Shown here one piece after another: positions 1-5,268 of a stretch of DNA of 13,028 nucleotides; position 1 is the stretch's first letter; each line of letters opens with the position of its first letter. The stretch comes from Clostridium sp. CAG:167 (GTDB taxonomy: Bacteria > Bacillota > Clostridia > Lachnospirales > Lachnospiraceae), in the NCBI GenBank assembly GCA_000433735.1, contig HF998353.1:31993-45020 (forward strand), read 5' to 3'. A program made the translations under genes and the position numbers. The notes below the pieces were generated by a model. That model saw only the letters and a list, made by a program, of their open reading frames with translations. It searched no databases and was not told the DNA's origin.

Positions 1-97
1 CATCCACTTCCTGAGCAAGTGGCTTAACCTCGTTCTCGGCAAATTCCTGGAACAGACGCTGAGCCATTTCATGCTGCTTGTCAAATTTAAAATCCAT
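1..97 (-). CDS. bcd: Acyl-CoA dehydrogenase, probably butyryl-CoA dehydrogenase (N-terminal fragment, runs off window)
   Basis: Only the first 32 codons are in the window; the gene continues past base 1. The visible protein begins MDFKFDKQHEMAQRLFQEFA and continues with an acidic helix (ENEVKPLAQEVD), the usual N-terminal helix of short-chain acyl-CoA dehydrogenases. The ATG at 97-95 is preceded by a good AAGGAG site. It lies 32 bases downstream of hbd on the same strand, where butyrate producers carry bcd, normally followed by etfB and etfA. In that pathway the enzyme reduces crotonyl-CoA to butyryl-CoA with electron transfer flavoprotein, bifurcating electrons to ferredoxin. The family call is from the N-terminus plus context; substrate specificity is inferred from the operon, since the catalytic glutamate and flavin site are outside the window. 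Confidence 0.8.
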   Translation of the reverse strand, partial: MDFKFDKQHEMAQRLFQEFAENEVKPLAQEVD

Positions 98-129
98 GTT
101 TTATTGAACTCCTTTCATAAATTGGTATC

Positions 130-972
130 TTATTTGCTATAATCATAGAAACCAATACCGGTCTTTCTACCAAGTTTTCCGGCACGAACCATTTTTCTAA
201 GCAATGGGTGAGGACGATACTTAGGATCACCTGTCTCATGCTGAAGAACTTCCATAATAGCAAGGCAGATATCCAGTCCTACCAGATCACCCAATGCCAA
301 AGGTCCCATTGGGTGGTTTGCACCAAGTTTCATAGCAGTGTCAATTCCCTCTACGGAAGCAACACCATCCGCCAGAATACCAACTGCCTCATTGATCATT
401 GGGATCAAAATTCTGTTTACAACAAATCCAGCTGCTTCTTTTACTTCTACCGGCTCTTTGCCAATTTCTTTTGCGATAGCAACTACTTTTTCATTTACTT
501 CATCAGTTGTATTCTCACCACGGATTACTTCTACCAGTTTCATAACTGGAGCCGGGTTAAAGAAATGCATACCGATTACCGGATGATCAATGCCTGCACC
601 AATCTCTGTGATAGAGAGAGAAGATGTATTTGTAGCAAAGATACAATCTTTCTTTGTAACAATATCCTGTAATTCTTTGAATGTCTGTTTTTTAACATCC
701 ATTACTTCCAATGCAGCTTCTACGATCAGGTCACAATCTGTGCAGATATCTTTTACACCTGTTGTGATCTTAGCAAGGATTGCATCTGCATCTGCCTGCT
801 CCATTTTGCCTCTAGCGATTCTTTTCTCAAATCCTTTAGCAATCTTGTTTTTTCCATTTGCTGCGAATTCTTCGTTAATATCGCACAAATATACTTCATA
901 ACCTTCTGTCTGTGCAAATGCCTGCGCAATTCCGGAACCCATTGTTCCAGCACCAATAATTCCAACCTTCAT
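130..972 (-). CDS. hbd: 3-hydroxybutyryl-CoA dehydrogenase
   Basis: Cytosolic enzyme of 280 residues, the usual family length, that interconverts acetoacetyl-CoA and 3-hydroxybutyryl-CoA with NAD(P)H. The N-terminus holds a Rossmann nucleotide-binding motif GAGTMGSG (residues 7-14). The catalytic set of the family is present: Ser117 in NTSS, His136 in GMHFFNP and Asn186 in VVNR. The C-terminal half (about 185-280) is the helical 3HCDH dimerisation domain ending in GRKTGIGFYDY, a classic family signature. The start ATG at 972-970 follows a GGAGG site. The gene sits 47 bases after crt and 32 bases before the acyl-CoA dehydrogenase, so it performs the second reductive step in a butyryl-CoA operon. 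Cofactor choice (NADH or NADPH) cannot be settled from motifs alone. No truncation or missing key residue was seen. Confidence 0.97.
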   Translation of the reverse strand: MKVGIIGAGTMGSGIAQAFAQTEGYEVYLCDINEEFAANGKNKIAKGFEKRIARGKMEQADADAILAKITTGVKDICTDCDLIVEAALEVMDVKKQTFKELQDIVTKKDCIFATNTSSLSITEIGAGIDHPVIGMHFFNPAPVMKLVEVIRGENTTDEVNEKVVAIAKEIGKEPVEVKEAAGFVVNRILIPMINEAVGILADGVASVEGIDTAMKLGANHPMGPLALGDLVGLDICLAIMEVLQHETGDPKYRPHPLLRKMVRAGKLGRKTGIGFYDYSK

Positions 973-996
973 TGAATATTACCTCCATATATTTTT

Positions 997-1013
997 TATC
1001 CCCATAGGGAATA
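997..1013 (-). other. Intercistronic hairpin between crt and hbd
   Basis: The 47-base gap between crt and hbd holds a 7-base-pair stem (997-1003 with 1007-1013, one G-U pair when read as the minus-strand transcript) closed by a 3-base loop. An A-rich stretch rather than a U-run follows on the transcript side, so it is unlikely to be a complete terminator. It may mark an mRNA processing or stability element. Confidence 0.4.
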
Positions 1014-1019
1014 TCTAAC

Positions 1020-1811
1020 TTAACAGTTTTTGAATGGAACAACCTTCAGTTTCTTTTCTTTATCTTTCTCAAGGAAGTTACCCATTCCGGCTTTCTGGTC
1101 TTCTGTCTCGAAACATCCGCCAAAAAGTTTCTCTTCTACTACAATAGCCTGATCCATATCTACCTGAAGTCCATCGTTAATGGCTTTTTTGCAGCTGCGT
1201 ACTGCAATCGGAGCCTGTGCAGCGATTCTTGCAGCCATTTTCTTTGCTGCAGGTAAAAGTTCTTCCTGTGGATATACTGCGTTCACAAGACCGATACGGT
1301 ATGCTTCATCTGCTTTAATATTAAATGCTGTATAGATCATCTGTTTTGCCATGCCTGGACTTACAAGACGGGCAAGTCTCTGTGTGCCGCCAAATCCAGG
1401 GGTAATGCCAAGACCTACTTCCGGCTGTCCGAAAACAGCATTTTCAGAGCAGATACGGATGTCACAACTCATGCTGATCTCACATCCGCCACCGAGAGCA
1501 AAGCCATTAACTGCGGCAATAACAGGGATCGGAAATGTTTCTAATTTACGGAAGATATCATTTCCTTTTTTACCAAAAGCTTCTCCTTCTGCCTTTGTCA
1601 ATGTACTCATCTCACCGATGTCTGCTCCGGCAACAAAAGATTTTTCACCGGCACCAGTTAAAACAAGGCAGCGAACCGCATCCAGATCAACCTGATCCAG
1701 TGTAGCATCCAGTTCTTCCAATACCGCACTATTCAATGCGTTCAATGCCTTTGGACGGTTAATGGTAATAATTCCTACCATTCCCTCTACTTCATAATTA
1801 ATAAATTCCAT
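1020..1811 (-). CDS. crt: Short-chain enoyl-CoA hydratase (crotonase)
   Basis: Cytosolic hydratase/isomerase-fold enzyme of 263 residues that dehydrates 3-hydroxybutyryl-CoA to crotonyl-CoA. Both catalytic glutamates of the crotonase family are visible: Glu111 in GGGCEISMSCD and Glu131 in GQPEVGLGITPGFGGTQRL. The oxyanion-hole and CoA-binding motif AGADIGEM (61-68) and Gly108 are also present. The start is the ATG at 1811-1809. A TTG five codons upstream is in frame but forms part of the TTGGAGG ribosome binding site, so it is not used as the start here. The C-terminus (KDKEKKLKVVPFKNC) is lysine-rich and looks slightly longer than in many family members. It lies between thl and hbd on the same strand, which fixes its role in the butyryl-CoA pathway. 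Confidence 0.96.
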   Translation of the reverse strand: MEFINYEVEGMVGIITINRPKALNALNSAVLEELDATLDQVDLDAVRCLVLTGAGEKSFVAGADIGEMSTLTKAEGEAFGKKGNDIFRKLETFPIPVIAAVNGFALGGGCEISMSCDIRICSENAVFGQPEVGLGITPGFGGTQRLARLVSPGMAKQMIYTAFNIKADEAYRIGLVNAVYPQEELLPAAKKMAARIAAQAPIAVRSCKKAINDGLQVDMDQAIVVEEKLFGGCFETEDQKAGMGNFLEKDKEKKLKVVPFKNC

Positions 1812-1826
1812 TGAATTTACCTCCAA

Positions 1827-1839
1827 GTGTTATAAACAC
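1827..1839 (-). other. Small inverted repeat next to the crt ribosome binding site
   Basis: GTGTT-ATA-AACAC forms a 5-base-pair stem with a 3-base loop directly upstream of the crt GGAGG site. It could influence translation initiation of crt, but it is short and may be chance. Confidence 0.25.
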
Positions 1840-1844
1840 CTACA

Positions 1845-1866
1845 GCGGAGTAACAACTTACTCCGC
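1845..1866 (-). other. Intercistronic GC-rich hairpin between thl and crt
   Basis: A perfect 9-base-pair stem (GCGGAGTAA at 1845-1853 with its complement at 1858-1866) has a 4-base loop and sits in the 76-base gap between thl and crt. On the minus-strand transcript no U-run follows it, so it is not a canonical intrinsic terminator. A plausible role is protection of the upstream thl message end or an RNase processing site that sets different levels of thl and crt. Confidence 0.5.
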
Positions 1867-1887
1867 CCCAGATGCTTTGTATGATGA

Positions 1888-3072
1888 TTAGTCTCTTTCA
1901 ACGATTGTGGAACATCCCATTCCACCACCGATACACAGTGTTGCAAGACCTTTCTTAGCGTCTCTCTTCTGCATCTCATGAAGAAGTGTTACTAAGATAC
2001 GGCATCCGCTGGCTCCTACCGGATGTCCCAGTGCAATGGCACCACCGTTTACATTCAGTTTTTCAGGATTGAATCCAAGATCACGGGCAACAGCAACAGA
2101 CTGTGCTGCAAATGCCTCATTTGCCTCGATCAGATCAAAGTCATCAATTGACATGCCTGTCTTTGCAAGAACTTTCTTTGTAGATGCAACCGGTCCAACA
2201 CCCATGATAGTTGGGTCTACACCGCCAAGAGCACCTGCTACGAATGTAGCCATAGGTGTAACACCAAGCTCTTTTGCTTTTTCCTCGCTCATAACAACGA
2301 TAGCTGCTGCACCATCATTGATTCCAGATGCATTACCAGCTGTTACAACACCGCCTTCTTTGCCTGAACAACATCTCAAGGCGGAAAGGCTTTCTGCTGT
2401 TGTACCTGCACGAGGTCCTTCATCTGTATCAAATACGATTGTTTTCTTTTTCTGCTTAATTTCAACAGGAACAATCTCATCTTTAAATTTACCAGCTGCC
2501 TGAGCTGCTTCACACTTCTGCTGGCTGTTTGCTGAAAACTCATCCAGTTCTTCACGGGAAATTCCGTACTTTTCTGCTACATTTTCAGCTGTGATCATCA
2601 TGTGATACTGATTAAAAGCATCCCATAATGCATCATTTACCATAGTATCAACCAATTTGCCATTGTTCATTCTGTAACCAAAACGAGCATTCATAGCAGC
2701 GTATGGTGCCATAGACATGTTCTCCATACCACCGGCTACAACAATATCCGCATCTCCTGCCTGGATCATCTGAGCAGCCATGTTTACACAGTTCAGACCA
2801 GAACCACATACAACATTGACTGTTACTGCTGTTGTCTCGATTGGAAGTCCTGCTCCAATCGAAGCCTGGCGAGCCACATTCTGTCCCAATCCAGCCTGGA
2901 TAACGCATCCCATGTATACATGGTCTACAGCATCCTTCGGAACACCTGCTCTTTTCAGTGCCTCTTCAATAACGATAGAACCCAGTTTAGGTGCTGGTGT
3001 TGTGCTGAGTGCACCACCCATTTTACCAATCGCTGTACGACATGCGCCTGCCAAAACTATTTTTTTAGACAT
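1888..3072 (-). CDS. thl: Acetyl-CoA acetyltransferase (thiolase)
   Basis: Cytosolic thiolase of 394 residues, standard length, that condenses two acetyl-CoA into acetoacetyl-CoA, the entry step to butyrate. The active-site residues are in place: acyl-carrying Cys89 in VCGSGL, His350 in ALGHPVGASG and the second cysteine, Cys380, in CIGGGMGCS. NEAFA (318-322) and GNASGINDGAAA are further family signatures. The ATG at 3072-3070 follows an AAAGGAGG site. It lies 62 bases after coaD and 76 bases before crt, all on one strand, so it is the first carbon-flow gene of the operon. One oddity: residues 233-238 read RCCSGK where thiolases normally have a Pro-x-Phe motif (as in LRPAFKK); see findings. 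All catalytic residues lie outside that patch. Confidence 0.97.
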   Translation of the reverse strand: MSKKIVLAGACRTAIGKMGGALSTTPAPKLGSIVIEEALKRAGVPKDAVDHVYMGCVIQAGLGQNVARQASIGAGLPIETTAVTVNVVCGSGLNCVNMAAQMIQAGDADIVVAGGMENMSMAPYAAMNARFGYRMNNGKLVDTMVNDALWDAFNQYHMMITAENVAEKYGISREELDEFSANSQQKCEAAQAAGKFKDEIVPVEIKQKKKTIVFDTDEGPRAGTTAESLSALRCCSGKEGGVVTAGNASGINDGAAAIVVMSEEKAKELGVTPMATFVAGALGGVDPTIMGVGPVASTKKVLAKTGMSIDDFDLIEANEAFAAQSVAVARDLGFNPEKLNVNGGAIALGHPVGASGCRILVTLLHEMQKRDAKKGLATLCIGGGMGCSTIVERD

Positions 3073-3134
3073 GAATATATCCTCCTTTTATTCAATATGA
3101 ATTTGTTGTTTCTATCAAAACCTGCTGATTGCAG

Positions 3135-3614
3135 TTAATGACCAAGTTTTGTATGAAATGCTTCTTCAACCACCGGTGGTACCAATTTGGATACATCTCC
3201 CCGGAAGTAAGCAAACTCTCTGGCAACAGTAGAACTGAGAAAAGCATACTCCAGACTGGTGGTAAAAAACATAGTATCAATGTCCGGATCCACACTGTGA
3301 TTGGTCTGGGCAATCTGCATCTCAATCTCAAAATCGGTAACAGCCCTCAGACCCCGGATGATCAATTTTGCATTGTTTGATCTGGCAAAATCAATGGTAA
3401 GTCCCTCGAAACTTTTTACCGTAACATTAGGAAACTTCTTTGTGGTCTCTTCTAACAATGCCACTCTTTCTTCCATACTAAATAATGGTTTCTTTGCCTT
3501 GTTTACCAAAACACCGATAATCAGTTCGTCCACCACACGGGATGCTCTTTCTATAATATCGAGATGTCCGTATGTAACAGGATCAAAACTGCCCGGATAA
3601 ATCGCTTTCAACAT
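3135..3614 (-). CDS. coaD: Phosphopantetheine adenylyltransferase
   Basis: Enzyme of 159 residues, standard bacterial length, that transfers AMP from ATP to 4'-phosphopantetheine to make dephospho-CoA, the penultimate step of coenzyme A synthesis. The nucleotidyltransferase signature YPGSFDPVTYGH (6-17) with the T-x-G-H motif is at the N-terminus. RGLRAVTDFEIEMQ (88-100) and the C-terminal ATP-loop motif SSTVAREFA (127-135) are also typical. It is the first gene after a strong minus-strand promoter (3661-3689) and lies 62 bases upstream of thl with no convincing terminator between, so it appears to lead the butyryl-CoA operon. The ribosome binding site (AGG about 10 bases before ATG) is weaker than those of its neighbours, which would fit a lower expression level than thl. 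coaD is usually near housekeeping genes, so this placement is notable. Confidence 0.97.
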   Translation of the reverse strand: MLKAIYPGSFDPVTYGHLDIIERASRVVDELIIGVLVNKAKKPLFSMEERVALLEETTKKFPNVTVKSFEGLTIDFARSNNAKLIIRGLRAVTDFEIEMQIAQTNHSVDPDIDTMFFTTSLEYAFLSSTVAREFAYFRGDVSKLVPPVVEEAFHTKLGH

Positions 3615-3660
3615 AATCGTCTACCTGTCTTTGCTTATATTTTCATTTCACAACACCCTT

Positions 3661-3689
3661 ATCATAACAAACCAGACAGATATTGTCAA
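3661..3689 (-). promoter_or_regulatory. Sigma-A-type promoter for coaD-thl-crt-hbd-bcd
   Basis: Read on the minus strand, a perfect -35 box TTGACA (3689-3684), a 17-base spacer and a -10 box TATGAT (3666-3661). This is a near-consensus housekeeping promoter with a leader of about 40 bases before the coaD start at 3614. Its -35 box is covered by the Rex-like operator at 3683-3700. Confidence 0.8.
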
Positions 3690-3700
3690 CATTTTAACAA
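3683..3700. promoter_or_regulatory. Candidate Rex (NADH/NAD+-sensing repressor) operator
   Basis: The 18-base site reads TTGTTAAAATGTTGACAA on the minus strand. The clostridial Rex operator pattern is TTGTTAA-N4-TTAACAA; this differs at only one of 14 defined positions. It overlaps the -35 box of the coaD/thl promoter, a position suited to repression. Rex is known to control butyryl-CoA and solvent pathway genes in clostridia according to the NADH/NAD+ ratio. The match is seen directly; binding is inferred. Confidence 0.65.
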
Positions 3701-3701
3701 A

Positions 3702-3749
3702 CTTTTTTCCGTCATTGCTTTTTCTGTCAGATTTTTGCTTTTTCCGTGG
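3702..3749 (+). repeat. Three T-rich direct repeats between divergent promoters
   Basis: Three related 13-base units occur at 3702-3714, 3717-3729 and 3737-3749. They share a core of C, five or six T, then C-Y-G-T; the second and third extend to TTGCTTTTTCYGT with one mismatch and are spaced 20 bases apart. They sit between the coaD -35 box and the but -35 box. They could be regulator or UP-element-like sites, or simply low-complexity T-tracts. Confidence 0.4.
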
Positions 3750-3751
3750 TC

Positions 3752-3780
3752 TTGACCTTATGATTTTCTAATGTTATTAT
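3752..3780 (+). promoter_or_regulatory. Sigma-A-type promoter for but
   Basis: A -35 box TTGACC (3752-3757), a 17-base spacer and a -10 box TATTAT (3775-3780), each one base from consensus. The expected transcription start is near 3787, giving a leader of about 50 bases to the ATG at 3836. A TTAACAA half-site at 3793-3799, just past the -10 box, resembles the right half of a Rex operator. Confidence 0.75.
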
Positions 3781-3835
3781 GTTTATATTGCTTTAACAAT
3801 TCTTTTATAAGGAAATAAATTTACAGGAGGTTATT

Positions 3836-5176
3836 ATGGACTTTAAGGAATTATATGAAAAAAAGCTTACAACTGCTGAAAAAGCAGCAGAAGTTGTAAA
3901 ATCCGGAGACTGGATCGACTATGGCTGGTGTGCCAATACACCGGTTGCCTTCGATGCTGCTTTAGCAAAACGTGCTGTGGAACTTCATGACCTGAAATTG
4001 CGCGGCGGTATTCTTATGTGGGTACCTGAAATATTCAAGATTGAAGATCCTGCATCTCACATTACATGGAATTCATGGCATATGGGCGGCATAGAAAGAA
4101 AAGCCGTTGCCAGTGGTTTTTCTTTCTATTCACCAATCCGCTATTCCGAGTTGCCAAGATATTACCGCGACTCCGAAAACCAGGCCGATGTTCTGGTTAT
4201 GCAGGTTGCACCGATGGACAAGCATGGTTTCTTTAACTTTGGCCCAAGTGCATCCCATCTTGCTGCTGTTGCGGAAGGTGCCAAATGCATCATCGTAGAA
4301 GTAAACGAAAATATGCCTCGCTGCCTGGGTGGTTTTTCAGAGGGAATCCATGTATCAAAAGTAGATATGATCATTGAAGGAACCAATCCTGCTATTGCAG
4401 AACTTGGTGGCGGCGGTGAAGCAACAGAAGTTGACAAAACAGTTGCACGCCTTATCGTTGATCAGATTCCAAACGGTGCCTGCCTTCAGTTGGGTATCGG
4501 TGGTATGCCAAATGCCGTAGGATCTCTTATCGCAGAGTCTGATCTGAAAGACCTGGGTGTTCACACCGAAATGTATGTAGATGCTTTCGTAGATATGGCA
4601 AAGGCTGGCAAGATCACCGGAATGAAGAAAAATATAAACAAAGGCCGTCAGACATTTGCTTTTGGTGCCGGAACAAAGAAAATGTACGATTACCTAGATA
4701 ACAACCCAGAGTGCATGAGTGTTCCTGTTGATTACGCCAACGATATTAATGTCATTTCTGCTCACGATAATTTTATTTCTATTAATAACGCTGTAGATAT
4801 TGATTTATATGGACAGGTTAATGCTGAATCAGCCGGTATTAAAAATATCAGTGGTGCCGGTGGCCAGTTAGATTTTGTTCTGGGTGCCTATAAATCCAAA
4901 GGTGGAAAGAGTATCATTTGTCTCTCTTCTACGTTCAAAACAAAATCCGGTGAACTGCAGTCCCGCATCCGCCCGACGCTGGCAAATGGATCCATCGTAA
5001 CGGATACAAGAGCCAATACACATTATGTTGTAACCGAGTATGGTATGGTTAACTTAAAAGGACTTTCAACCTGGCAGAGAGCAGAAGCACTGATCGGTAT
5101 TGCTCATCCTGATTTCAGAGATGACCTTATCAAAGAAGCAGAGTCAATGCATATCTGGAGACGCTCCAACAAATAG
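3836..5176 (+). CDS. but: Butyryl-CoA:acetate CoA-transferase
   Basis: CoA-transferase of 446 residues in the acetyl-CoA hydrolase/transferase (4-hydroxybutyrate CoA-transferase-like) family. It moves CoA from butyryl-CoA to acetate, releasing butyrate and regenerating acetyl-CoA, the final step in many gut butyrate producers. Family landmarks: QLGIGGMPNAVG (218-229); HTEMYVDAFVD (243-253), in which Glu245 is the likely catalytic glutamate; YGQVNAE (325-331); and the GAGGQLDF CoA-site motif (340-347). The ATG is 5 bases after a perfect AGGAGG. It has its own promoter and faces away from the coaD-thl-crt-hbd operon. Substrate is inferred from close resemblance to But proteins and from the adjacent butyryl-CoA genes; a 4-hydroxybutyrate or propionyl-CoA transferase is the main alternative. 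The gene ends before a strong terminator. Confidence 0.9.
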   Translation: MDFKELYEKKLTTAEKAAEVVKSGDWIDYGWCANTPVAFDAALAKRAVELHDLKLRGGILMWVPEIFKIEDPASHITWNSWHMGGIERKAVASGFSFYSPIRYSELPRYYRDSENQADVLVMQVAPMDKHGFFNFGPSASHLAAVAEGAKCIIVEVNENMPRCLGGFSEGIHVSKVDMIIEGTNPAIAELGGGGEATEVDKTVARLIVDQIPNGACLQLGIGGMPNAVGSLIAESDLKDLGVHTEMYVDAFVDMAKAGKITGMKKNINKGRQTFAFGAGTKKMYDYLDNNPECMSVPVDYANDINVISAHDNFISINNAVDIDLYGQVNAESAGIKNISGAGGQLDFVLGAYKSKGGKSIICLSSTFKTKSGELQSRIRPTLANGSIVTDTRANTHYVVTEYGMVNLKGLSTWQRAEALIGIAHPDFRDDLIKEAESMHIWRRSNK

Positions 5177-5209
5177 TTAATTTTACCGAAACTTATAATA
5201 AGAACAATC

Positions 5210-5248
5210 GAAAAAGAAGTTCGCCTTTCAAAGACGAACTTCTTTTTC
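5210..5248. terminator. Bidirectional intrinsic terminator between but and the chemotaxis gene
   Basis: A perfect 14-base-pair inverted repeat (GAAAAAGAAGTTCG at 5210-5223 and its complement at 5235-5248) encloses an 11-base loop. The A-run on one arm and T-run on the other give a U-tract in either direction. It lies in the 92-base gap between the convergent but and chemotaxis genes, so it should stop transcription from both sides. Confidence 0.9.
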
Positions 5249-5268
5249 TATATATAAGTCTGTATAAA

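Noticed and set aside
208..672. Plus-strand open frame of 154 codons opposite hbd
   Set aside because: Antisense shadow of a well-supported gene with no recognisable domain and an amino-acid mix typical of reversed coding sequence.
1812..1826. Upstream TTG start for crt adding five residues
   Set aside because: The TTG overlaps the GGAGG that serves the ATG at 1811, so it is part of the ribosome binding site; the same reasoning applies to the TTG upstream of the chemoreceptor ATG.
3090..3118. Possible internal promoter for thl (TTGATA, 17-base spacer, TTGAAT on the minus strand)
   Set aside because: The -10 box matches poorly and the transcript would start inside the thl ribosome binding site, so it would not be efficiently translated.
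3119..3136. Bulged 6-base-pair stem followed by GTTTTG at the end of coaD, resembling a weak terminator
   Set aside because: The stem is short and bulged and the U-run is only four bases; not strong enough to separate coaD from thl.
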